Below, one piece after another: positions 11,371-21,776 of a stretch of 64,000 nucleotides of DNA. Origin of the DNA: Peronospora farinosa. Taxonomy: Eukaryota > Oomycota > Peronosporomycetes > Peronosporales > Peronosporaceae. Numbering within the stretch: position 1 is the stretch's first letter; every line of letters begins with the position of its first letter. The notes under the pieces are model-generated. The model saw only the letters and a list, made by a program, of their open reading frames with translations, did not search any database and was not told the DNA's origin. The stretch lies in assembly GCA_947646735.1 (NCBI GenBank), contig CANTFK010000985.1:1-64000 (forward strand), written 5' to 3'. The position numbers and the translations under genes were made by a program.

Positions 11371-12889
11371 CATTACCTTCAATTTTTGGCACTGCGCAAC
11401 GACACGATCTCTTTGCGATTCGAGTGTGTCCAGCTGAAATCGCAGATATGTCTTGGAGGCTTCGCTTAGGAAGGGAGTAGAAATACAATCGAGACATAAA
11501 ATCAAAACACTTTATTAAACGTTCGAAGGGGCCAATATACTACATCATCGTCTTCTTCTAACACCCGACCGCAGTTTTCCAGCGAACTCCTTAACAAGAA
11601 TAAATAATTTCTTTCTCAGTGTCGTGACCAATACATCTCACCTTGTAGTAAATTCCGGCGTCGTGATCAGGCAGACCGACGCGGATGGCAACACAACGTT
11701 CAACAGTAGTGCATTAAAGGAAGAATTCTTGTTGCCCCAGCACGGGCAATTTGTTGCCTAAGAACTGCCCAAGCAACCCAATACGTCTACCTCGTATCTT
11801 AACGTCTTGACAGCAATGGATTCACTGCGCATCATGTTCCTCAGATATGTCGTGGTTCCGCTCGCGGATCTGTCACACAATAACGCAGCATATTAAAAAT
11901 GTTGTGAACACCATTCAACATCATCGAAGCCCGTTGACGGGCTGCTTCAGAGCATGCAGCAGTGCGACCCCTGCAAGCAATTGAGTGAGGTCGATGCCAT
12001 GTAGCAGATGCGCGGTTCAGGTTGTTGGTTGGAAGATCCTTCCGTTCAGCGAGTTGCAGTCCCACTGATAACTTGTGCATACGACACAGCCACCTTGAAC
12101 GATCACCCGAATAGGCACTGCCGCTGGACCCCGACGTGTCTCAACAATTTATGATTGACAGCTTTCTACAGTTAGCAACAGTACACACCGCTTCAAATGT
12201 TGAAGCGCATGGTGGTAATCATATTTACAAGTCGTTGCCTCAAAGTAGCAGTGATTGCCAGGCCTAAAAATTGCCTTGGCATGGAGAAGCCCGTATGTAA
12301 AATGCAGCCGACAGATGGCGACGTAACGTTGGTGACGTATTTGTTTTGCAACGGTGTTGGCTCACGCAACACATGGCGTGTCATCTGAGCTTTGGAATCC
12401 CTCTTGGCGTCGTCGATATCCGAATAGGTGATGTTGACCTGATCTCAATTGCATGGCACATTGACAACAACGTCTGATTGCCTTGTAATCTACCGTAAGC
12501 ATGCCTGCAAACATGACCCTGTGGTGACATGCTGCAGAGGCACTAGTGTTAAAGTTGGATATTGGACACGACGTAGATGGGAGGCTGCATGTTAAGCAGT
12601 CTGCTGGAGCAGCAGGTACAAGCAAACAAAAATTCATGTACTTCACTATACCAGCTTGTGCTTGAAGTTAACAGCACAAAATCAGCTTCAGCTGCTGCAG
12701 CCAGTTGTTGTTTGAAATAACAGACAGATGCGAGTGATGATTTCCTCTCAATTTTATTTTTCAAGCATCGAGGGCCTGGGGAAAAAGAGGAAGAAGTGCA
12801 GGAAGGGCAAGTACAGAGACCAGCACCAATGCGATTGACGAAGTCACATCAGTACGAAATCGGTTACGACGACTTCGACGCCAATTAAA
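11371..12889. other. Gene-poor stretch, nothing recognised
   Basis: Only short overlapping frames are present and no domain was recognised. No tRNA or rRNA signal was seen. Confidence 0.3.
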
Positions 12890-13707
12890 GTCTTCACCTC
12901 AGTGCCAAAGTCACCAGTCCGACCTTCCGACAGAACCAGGCCATAGAGGACGCAACGGCCTTAATGACCAAGAGACGCATGTTCTCGACACCTTCGCTGC
13001 GACTCCCAGCAACGACGTCTGCGGCTGCAGCTGCGTCTACTGCCTCCAAGATTAAGTCGAACCTTTCGACTGTCACCAAGCTACCGACGGCGTTGAAGCG
13101 CTCTACTATAAACAGTACGGACACCGACAACAAAGCTCATGTAGACGATGGGGGTCCGACATGTACTACCATTCCGTCATTGTCGAGTTCAAGTACCGAG
13201 TCGTCGGAAGAATCGAAGGCTGTACCTCGGATGTTTGGTATGTCGTCGCTTATGAGTATTAGGACTGGCTCAAAGGAAAAAACGCCGTCGAAACCAGCAT
13301 CCAACTGCTCGTTCGACTCACCTGCGGCTCAAATCAACCGCAGCAATAGTAATAGCAGTAATTCTAGCAACAATAGCGACGAGGCGGCTGAAAGCAACGA
13401 TGAGCCGAAGGCCCAAAAGTCGGCAGTCAACTCCGCCTCACGTTTTGTTAGGGGGATGCCTACGTTGCTAAGGCGGGCAGTTTCGAATAGCCACATACCG
13501 GATGCTTCTGGTGTGATTTGGAAAAAAGCATCGGATGCTAGCGCCAACTCAACGTCGCGAAGAGAGTTCATGGAGAACAGTCCGGAGAACAGTCCGGAGA
13601 ACGATCGGCACTCACTGCTGCTGATGCTGCAGGTGCCCCAGACACAAAGGCACTCGCAGGTCCCGTTAATGGCAGCGGGAGAGACTTGGTGAACGTGTAA
13701 GACCGTC
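12890..13707 (+). pseudogene. Ser-rich hypothetical protein, probable C-terminal fragment of a broken gene
   Basis: The longest frame runs from an ATG at 12964 to a stop at 13692 (242 codons). The same frame stays open back to a stop at about 12888 and reads protein-like before the ATG (ending ATALMTKRRMF), so the ATG is probably internal. Upstream text in another frame also looks coding, which points to a frameshift near 12890. Near 13610 the +1 frame looks more natural and runs to a stop at 13698-13700. The product is low complexity: poly-Ser and Ala/Ser/Thr tracts and an NSSNSS stretch. No domain was recognised, so no function is assigned. Confidence 0.45.
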
Positions 13708-13899
13708 AAGAGTAGTATTTATGTCGCCTCTCTAGCTATTCTTTGGTTTTACAATCGGCCAATTTTCAACAATGGTCGGAATAATCTGCATTGAATCCAT
13801 TGATCTTTTCTCACCCCCGAAGACACCTAGCAGTCAATTTATCGACGTTGGATTGTCCCACCAGGTGCTCTTGCTTGGTTGTCTCCATGAACTTGACGA

Positions 13900-14620
13900 A
13901 GCCCTTTCGGATGACACGTTGAGGACGCAATAGCCTTTTATAAGTGCCACTTGAATACATTATCATTGAGCTTACGGCATCTAGATGTGTGCGTAGTCGA
14001 GTAAGCTAAACAATTTTACGTTCTTACACTGCGGCTTGGTATTGTAAATAATCTTGTTTAACGGCTTGATCGTCACAGAATGTAGGATCACGTTGATGAT
14101 CTCTGCAGTGGTGGTAGCAGCTTGAGCCCGCCACTTCTTCTCGATATTCGTAGTACAGCATGCAAACAAGCCATCTTTACGAGGCTTCTATTCATCCGTT
14201 CGGCAAGTCAGTTTTGATGTGGTGTATACGGCACCGTACCCTCGTCCGCTGAAGGTGAGGTATTCCTAGGACTGTCGAGTCTGGCCGTTGTCGAGCACAA
14301 GCGATCAATCGTTTTGCTAGTTGCGCAACAAAAGGTGCTGTTTGTCGATCTTGAGCTACAGCACTTTTGACTTCGCCTCCATGAAGTACACACTCACATG
14401 GCGAAAAGAACAATCATCGATAAATGTACCGCGTATATGCATTCACCGGGCGTTCTGGTCTGCATTGGACCCATGATCACCGTGAGCACCAGGCTTAAAG
14501 TTGACACTCTTTACAACCAAAGCATATATCTGCTGGCACATGCTCCGAGGAAAAGTAAGAACGTATCAAATTTGCGGGTAGTCGTTTAAAACGGTCGTCA
14601 TCGTCGAGGAATATACTCCA
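13900..14620 (-). pseudogene. Ty1/copia integrase remnant
   Basis: Minus-strand frames spell the copia integrase core in broken pieces: MGPMQTRTPG, then FIDDCS-RHVSVYFMEAKS, a DNG box with stops around it, TVPYTPHQN-like text near 14215, and a following block around 14000-14160 with A-x-INVI and NKKPQ/L-like motifs ending LDYAHI. Stops and frameshifts are frequent, and no RT or RNase H is seen on the far side. It sits between the Ser-rich gene fragment and the mannosidase gene. Confidence 0.7.
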
Positions 14621-14993
14621 TCAGGAAGTGTGACAAGGTGGCTCAGACTTTTGAAGAATCCGATCGAGAACCCCCGGCCGGATATTAAGTTGCAGCCATC
14701 TGAGCGATCGCAACACACTTGGTTTCAACCTTGGGGGTTATATTTTTTACTACCCTGCTTCTGGATCGACTTTAGTACAAATGGCTTGGGCCCTTGTGGC
14801 GAGCATACACAAGCCAATGGTCTCGACCAACTCAAAGTTGTTCTTTACACGAAAGGGCTCGGACAGCATGTCCTGTTTCGTGTCGATCACTTGATGTACA
14901 ACGTGTATGAGCGATAGCAACCCGTTGACGTCGTTGATCAAATTATTAACACGAACAGGTTTAGATGTATTGAAATGAAAAACTCTCCCTTGT
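14621..14993. other. 3' flank of the mannosidase gene
   Basis: The stretch has no recognised gene. A minus-strand frame from 14750 crosses into the mannosidase exon in another frame and is not supported. Confidence 0.3.
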
Positions 14994-17024
14994 CTATATG
15001 TCGGCTTTGTTGATCGGTAACGGGTGAGCTTCCGTATTGAAAACAATGTCATCCAAAGCCAACACCGAATCGTTCGAAAACAGAAGGAAGAGATACTTGA
15101 GCGTCTCAGCGATGAAAAAGCTCTCCATCTCTTTAGTGAAACCAATTTTAATAGGACCCTTGGCCACGTTGCCAATGCTAGCATACCCGCCGCGTTCTAA
15201 CCGGCAGTTCTTTTCGAACGCCTTCATGATTTCACGACCATATTCGCGATATGTCTCATCCTTTGTGGCGCGATATAGTATCATCAGACTCTCCACCGTT
15301 TCAGGACGTAATAGGTTGAAGGCGTCGTTTGTGCTGACGAGCAAATCTTCTTCAACACTCTCATTCATGTTGAAGTACACGATTTCAGGGGCAAGCTTAG
15401 CCTCCATCTGCGCGTACATTTGGTAGCAGGTCTCCATGAGCTGCTTCGCAAGCGTAAGGTGCTCCTCAGGCATTCCGTTCATGTAGCCTAGCGCCAGCAT
15501 ACCCGGCACAAAGCACACCAAATGATCCATCTTGGGTTCAAGTTTGCCATGCACAAGCTCTCCAACGAATATCAACCCATTGGGTGTAGACTTGCCCAAA
15601 AGCTTGTCCATGATGCCATCGACCGCTGTTATATATCGAGTCCTGAACTTGTCGTCCTTTTTGCCCGACAACAGCCACTACATGAGCAAAACGATGATTG
15701 TAAGAACAGGTATCCCATGAGCCCTCACCAGCAAGTCGTACCTGTTTCAGCAGATACTCATAATAACTATCGCCGTTAGCCCCCAGTGTAATCTTCGATG
15801 TAATGACCTTTCCATCGTGCATACTCAGCTGAACTGGCAAAAGGCCATTGGTATACTTCTCGTCAACTTGTTTTGCAAGCTGCGTGTACGAAAATAGTTT
15901 AACGTAAGGATAAAAGTCAAGCGAAGTCTATAGTCAAAGCTATGCTACTTTACATCAATATCGTACCAAGTCAGAAATGCGGTCTACTTGCTCTTCGAGC
16001 ATTGTGTATCCAGTCGCCCGGGCAAGGTACTTGAATTCCAATTGCAGCGAGCCTACTTCTGCTAGTGACGGAATATTACGTACCAATTTCGTCTGTACAA
16101 TTAAGAGTCAAGCATCAACATTGTCAGCATAACTAGCTCGTGCAACTGCAATGTGAAATGTTCCACCACAAAACAAAAATGTACCGCAGTATCAAAGTCT
16201 TTGGCCGGAATACCATGCACATAAACGTCAAACGCCGGAGAAAGTGCCAATCCTAGTGTCTTTGCAATCATAAGGAAATGAACATGCCCCGACATATAAT
16301 ATGCCGATAACAATCCTCCCATGACCCGAATCGTCGTTTCAAAAAGACTGATAAATCCACTAAGAAAGATCCGTTGCTCCATATTGTTAGCAACCCATTC
16401 ACTTGCACGGTCAAACTCTTGAAACATTCCTACTAAATAGAGTGTATCTAGTGAATCAACTAGCGTTAGTGCCATGTTACGATCTGGAATTCCCGTACCC
16501 TCGTACGTCTGGACATTAAGCGAATCGTAACCGTATGCATAGGTAGTGTAACCCTTCCAAGCCCATTGTATCATTTCAACAACCTTTTTCTGGTCTTCAG
16601 TATGAAATGACGGATCATAAAGTCCTCGTCGTTGTTGTTCTTCTTCCTCCTCTTCCTTTTTCTCATGGATCGTCAAATCATTGGCCCGTAATTTCTTCAT
16701 CAAAGGATCTTTTATTACGACCTTCTTCAGTGTCTTTATCTCTTCGTCAGAGCCAATACGAAGTCGTCCATTACGAATTGTATTGTTTTCATTATGGTAT
16801 TGAGTAGTTTCCACTGTTTTCGATCGCCAAAAGACCCCCTGACTGATGATTCCAATGCACAAAAAGCCAACTAATAATCGTACAATTACGACGATAGAAA
16901 GCGATTGGAGTGACCAATTTTGCTTACGAGTATTGAATTTACAATAGCTTTTAGAGTCGGAAGAAGGTAAAGGATCAAGTCTGGACTCGTGGATGTTGTT
17001 TGAACGACGGGCGCGAGACGCCAT
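14994..17024 (-). CDS. GH47 mannosyl-oligosaccharide 1,2-alpha-mannosidase (ER/Golgi)
   Basis: Four exons are inferred: 17024-16185, 16092-15967, 15879-15742 and 15677-14994, joined by GT-AG introns of 92, 87 and 64 bp. Together they give 595 residues, a usual length for the family. The protein is type II: a short basic N-terminus, one membrane span at about residues 40-65, a Lys/Glu-rich stem, then the GH47 domain. Family marks include MALTLVDSLDTLYL, FETTIR-GGLL, SLAEVGSLQLEF, GANGDSYYEYLLKQW (catalytic Asp), LRPETVES (catalytic Glu) and the closing VFNTEAHP whose Thr binds calcium. GH47 enzymes trim mannose from N-glycans in the ER or Golgi. The segment before exon 2 is divergent, so that intron is the least certain. 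Confidence 0.9.
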
Positions 17025-17429
17025 GACTGTTTCTTTTCAAGGGGGATTAAAATGAAAAAAAATAGTTTTCATAAAGTGGCCGGTAATTTATTTTGGCTCA
17101 GATTATATCCAAGATCTTTCAGTTTCATTTAGTATACATGTTTTCTACACATTTATTTTGGGACAGCAGCAAGATTGCAAAAGGATTTGGGTCAAAGTAT
17201 TTTGTAGTTTTTATTCCTATAGAGAGGAAAGTATTTGATGCACAAAACGACCATCACTCCTAAAGAGCTCTTGGTAAGCCAATCACATTGCTTATACCTT
17301 TTCTCTCCCTTTTATTTGGATTGGCTATAGCAATAATAAACCCACAGTCTAAGGAAGAAGAAGAAGAAGTCCAAGGAAGAAGTTCCAGCAAGAAACAACT
17401 ATCTCTTGAATATTCGACTCCTTGAAATC
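17025..17429. promoter_or_regulatory. Divergent upstream region, mannosidase (-) and hypothetical gene (+)
   Basis: These 405 bases lie between two divergent start codons. An AAGGAAGAAGAAGAAGAAG purine run at about 17351 probably lies in the 5' UTR of the plus-strand gene. No initiator was identified with confidence. Confidence 0.35.
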
Positions 17430-17915
17430 ATGGCCACCATATACAGCGGTGTTCCGTCTCAATCACGCTTTCCATTCTCGACACATACGCATTATACGTC
17501 CAATGCTAATGCCGCAGTGCAGATTCAAATGCAACAATATCGATACGGTCGTTATGGAATGGAAAACCCGATGGAAGTATTGTCTCCTTCTTCTTTAGCA
17601 CCACCGGGTGCTACTTTGGGTCTTTTTACTAAACATGAGCCACTTTATGTGACTACGGAATCCAGCACCACTCGGACTGTGTCGAGGACTTCCATGTATA
17701 TGCCGTCGATGATGAACAAAATGTATCCACCACCACATCCTCCACTAAGGAACATGCAACAATCCGATGTGCTTCTTGTGTCGCCTGGTGTCCCCACTCC
17801 TGTAGAGCTTTCTATATATGAGATCAAGCAACCGACAGGGTTTTTACACGTGACCATTGGGAATCAGACTGTTGAATTTCTCGATGGGGTTGCCAATATG
17901 CCACAGAAACGGTAG
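17430..17915 (+). CDS. Hypothetical protein
   Basis: A single frame of 161 residues starts at the first ATG after a purine-rich leader. Most of the length is low complexity: Gln/Tyr-rich around residues 35-45, Ser/Thr-rich around 80-95, and a YPPPHPP stretch around 105. The last 40 residues are more structured, with VELSIYEIKQPTGFLHVTIGN and VEFLDGV. No signal peptide, membrane span or known domain was seen. It is kept as a gene because the frame is open and codon use is even up to the stop; it is not recognised. Confidence 0.55.
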   Translation: MATIYSGVPSQSRFPFSTHTHYTSNANAAVQIQMQQYRYGRYGMENPMEVLSPSSLAPPGATLGLFTKHEPLYVTTESSTTRTVSRTSMYMPSMMNKMYPPPHPPLRNMQQSDVLLVSPGVPTPVELSIYEIKQPTGFLHVTIGNQTVEFLDGVANMPQKR

Positions 17916-18526
17916 AGAGGTCTCTGTGTAAACATGACAGCAACAACAATATGCACACGAAAAGACGGACCGTGTTTTTACTGATAAACAAACTACCAAG
18001 TCATGATGGACACCCTTTCTTTTGATCAACGAATGGGCCTCATTTTTTTCCGAAACTCCAGTTCAAGTGATGGGAAAATTGGAACGAGGTGGTGGAATGC
18101 TATAGAAACTCTTGTCGTTCGTCTTGTCGTGCTGTATTGCGTCAAGTTTCGTCTGCCCAAGCCAGCCAGAGGCAGCTAGCTTTTCTTTTGTATTTTATCG
18201 GCAGGTTGAGCATTTCCGCTGTTGTCATGTGTCTGTACTTTTCAATTTCATGTTTACAGCTTTTCAGTTTTGATTGCATGAAGTCTTGCTGCTTTTCTAT
18301 AAATTGCTAGCTCTCTTGGTGCATTTTCGCTCGTAACACCAGCGCAACATCTTATTGCTCTGTCTCCGTTTGAAGAGGAGCAGCAGCAGCGACTTTCAGC
18401 TGTGGTGAAGAACAGGCTCAAAACAGATCCAATTTCCAGTGCAAATTTGTCAGATACATGCTTAACTATCAAGAAGAACAGTCAAACTCTTGTTCGTCAT
18501 GTTAGGTGACCACAGTCGCCTGCCAT
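17916..18526. other. Intergenic between convergent genes
   Basis: The stretch lies between the stops of the hypothetical gene (+) and ARPC2 (-). It is T-rich on the plus strand, and no gene is seen. Confidence 0.35.
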
Positions 18527-19918
18527 TTAAGCACGAGCAAAAGTTCGGCCCGTGATGGTTTTCTTCTGGATCTTCGATTGGTCTTTCTCGGGCCGGGCAC
18601 GGTTCAACACTAAAACAAGGCACGATGTTAAAGTTGCCCAATTACACGAACCACAGAGCTTAGAGGACAAACCTTGCAGTAGCAGATCCACGCGCTTCCG
18701 CATGCGGATATGCAAGTACGTCTTCGAGGCCTTAATGTGATAGTGCAGGTAGTTACGCAGACTCTGCACGAGCGTTGCCGCCTTGATGCGCTTCTCGGTC
18801 GTGTCCACGTGGGTAGGAAAGATGGCGAGGCTCAAGTAGCCAACCAGATCCGGCGAGTTGCGTAGACCCGGGGCACCACGAAGCTCGAGTGGTGGGTCCT
18901 TGCCAAATGCAACGGGTGGTGCATTGTTCACCGTGCGTCGGGTGTCCACGAATTCCTGCAACAATTGGACAAAAACAACCTGAGATATGTTGCTATAGCA
19001 TCGCCCTCCTATGAACCTTTACCTGCAAGAACACGCGCGCGATCGCTTGATCCGTTTTGTCATCGAAACAGACCGAGTACACAATGACAATACGGTCCGC
19101 CTGAGGAAGTACGTAGATCATTTCGTTACGACGGTATGGGATCTGCACCGGACCAAGTGTGCTCGCGTTGCCATTCTGCAGTGCCTCAAAGCATTGCTCA
19201 AATGGAGCACCCAAAATGTTGCGTTTCAAGACTGAAAGACGTCCAATAAAGGAAGCTACGTCAAATAGCAGACACGAAAAAAAACAAGTCACTTGTCCGC
19301 TTCAAAAACGCTTCCACGACCACAAAAAGAGTCCTCCTTACCCGCATTGGACGGAGTAATCAGATCCACATTAACTTGCAACGAAAAATCAAAGCCTGCT
19401 TTCGGAGCAACGAGTTCAAACTCTGGATACGTCACGGCAAACATTTGCTTGGCGCCCAATCTAATCGTCATATAAAAACAAGTCAACATTGCAAATTCTT
19501 CATCAGTCATTCATCTCATAAATATACAGAGAGAGACACACACACATACCCTTCCAATGTCTTGTAGGGAGGATAAGTCATTGAAATTGTCAAGAGAGAT
19601 TCCACAATTGATATGCAAATCTGTACATCTACGCAATCGTCAGTACCCCCACCCCTTCTTCTTTTGATCCATGAATATTACAGTATACTATTTCTTTCTT
19701 GTTTTTATTATTTTTCACGAGTTATTAAAACTCACCGTCAAAATCGCACAGACGGATCTCGAGAGGTTCCACGGGGCGAGGAGCTCTGGATGTTGTCAAC
19801 AAGACATAGATTCATTTACACACAGCATCATATGATGTATTGTCTTTACGTACGTCTCCCCTAGACGTCCCTCTAACACCTCTTTAATAATCTTATTTTC
19901 CGTCTCAAGGAATAGCAT
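18527..19918 (-). CDS. ARPC2: Arp2/3 complex subunit 2 (p34)
   Basis: Seven exons are inferred: 19918-19854, 19785-19736, 19628-19550, 19460-19342, 19255-19023, 18955-18673 and 18609-18527. The GT-AG introns are 63-107 bp, and the joined length is 303 residues against about 300 in animals. The start reads MLFLETENKII, and the middle contains IGRLSVLKRNILGAPFE and MIYVLPQADRI. The end contains FGKDPPLELRG, the LRNYLHYHIKASK block and VLNRARPEK. ARPC2 forms the core of the actin-nucleating Arp2/3 complex with ARPC4 and contacts the mother filament. It starts 172 bp from the divergent PH-domain gene. Confidence 0.93.
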
Positions 19919-20090
19919 CGTTTTATGTGATTCCCAATGCCAAAATACCTTGTTTTTACGTCAAAACGATAGAAAACAACCGGTATATCAAACCGGTATT
20001 GTATTTTTTTTAAACATATTAGTTTCTACCAATCCCAAGACGAAAAAACCGCTAAGCTCGTCTCACGTCCTTCGTCACTCGGCGTCATCT
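19919..20090. promoter_or_regulatory. Short bidirectional promoter, ARPC2 / PH protein
   Basis: Only 172 bases separate two divergent ATG codons, so both 5' UTRs and core promoters must share it. It contains TTACGTCA (19956-19963), a CRE/bZIP-like octamer. Binding is not shown, only the sequence match. Confidence 0.5.
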
Positions 20091-21555
20091 ATGAGTCTTT
20101 TAAATGGCACTGGAAGGATTGAATATGGTGTTTATGGTCGTATCTTATTCTGTGGTCAATTAGAAAAACGTCGTGATGGTGTTGTACGTGGTGGTTGGGC
20201 TTCGCGTCTTTTTATTCTTACGCCAGATACACTGCATTATTACCGTAAAGGCACAGAGTATGAGCTACTAGGAGAAGAACGTGGCCACGTACGTAGTACA
20301 AATTTTACAATAGGAAACTGTCTTTTTTATTGGCCCAAAATGGCTCTTGTGTCTACTAATTTAACCTAATCCTACTCTAGATTACGCTATCTTCGATGAC
20401 AAGGGTACGTGCGATGCCAGAAGATGAAGTACCGTATGGAACGGTAGAACCAGGTGTAGAATATTACTACCTTGAAATTTGCACGGTAGGTTTTTATTGG
20501 TAAAATTGTTGGTATTGCAATAAGTAAATATTGCAATATAAAATAGTATGATAAAGTTGACATGAAAAGTTTTTTTTGTATTACATAGGAAGACCGTCTC
20601 TATTTGATGCGAACTCGTATTCGTGAAGCATCGACATGTGAAAGTTGGTCAATTGCCATTGAAGAACAACGAAAAGTGCTGCGTTCAGGGAAAATAAATC
20701 AGCGTGAGTGCAATTCGAGCGCCGTCCCTTTTTCGGAAGCGGTGCCGAGTCCCAATCTACTTGCACGGAACCATGAAGTTTTCTCCCAATTTGTACGTAT
20801 TTCGTCTCACGACGCCTTTATGTGTCGTGTTTTTTTGCTGTGGATTTCTTTTACTAGAGTATAAAAGCGCCCTCCTATTTGCAAACGAACAGGAAGCGTC
20901 ACCGCCACGGGTGGCCATGGTCTCCGTTGTGCACAAGAGCGAGCGGGATGGACGACCGACCGAAAAGGTGATTAAAAGACGGACAGAATGGGGTGAAAAG
21001 CTTGATCTTGGCGTGATCCCGCAGGGAGGAGCATGTGTCATCCTTCTTCAAGATGGAGGTCTTGGTCGCATTGGTACTCAAGCTCTTATGAGCAGCTGGG
21101 ACTCGGGTCGTGTCTGCTGGATTGAAGTTACAGACGCTGAGTTTTCTACTGAAATCGAGGTCTCGGTAACTTGCAAGGTGTTGTCGCAAACACCCAAGTT
21201 GAAGCATCCGAAGCCTTTAAGCGCTCAGGAAGGATTACCAAAGTGGGTGGAGTGGGTAGATGAAGGCTCTAGCATCGGATTTCTGCTCATGTGCCTTTTC
21301 GTTCACTTGTTGTATGGTGTCGACGGTTTTCACTGGTCACACAAGTGCTGCCTCACTGTTGGGGCCGCACTTGCCATCTCAACAATTTTAAACGGGTCTA
21401 CTAGAAGTCCGCCAGCACCAGTTTTGACGCCTAGGTACTTAAGCCCCACCAATCTGCTGCCCAAGCTGCAGTTTGCCCTCACTGTTCATCGCTGCCGGAT
21501 AAAAGTGGAGAGCATGGAGTTCATATACCCACAGTCCAGCAGTGCAAGGAAGTAG
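20091..21555 (+). CDS. PH-domain protein with C-terminal membrane hairpin
   Basis: Four exons are inferred: 20091-20288, 20381-20485, 20589-20703 and 20858-21555, giving 371 residues. The first three exons encode a pleckstrin-homology fold: GQLEKRRDG, GGWASRLFILTPDTLHYYRKG, YYYLEICTEDRLYLM and the closing Trp helix ESWSIAIEEQ. Residues about 140-265 form an unrecognised, possibly beta-rich region (LGVIPQGGACVILLQDGG). Residues about 277-296 and 300-320 are two hydrophobic stretches joined by a short loop, then about 50 polar residues. PH domains usually bind phosphoinositides or proteins; a membrane-anchored adaptor is inferred. The third intron is the weakest, since the reading frame also stays partly open through it. 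Confidence 0.75.
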
Positions 21556-21776
21556 CTAATGTGCGCTGCGTGCCAAAGTATAAAAGCAACGTGCGTGCTT
21601 GTATTCAATTACCACGTCACATCGGTCAACTCGAGGAACAGACTACATTAAACTGGCAATCAACCAGCGTGGAAGCGAACGAAGCAGCTTCAAAAAAATA
21701 ATTTACTTATCCTACCCAAGGTCTTCGATACGTGTCGTATTTCTAGTGTATAGGTTTCGCGGCTCCGAGACATGAA

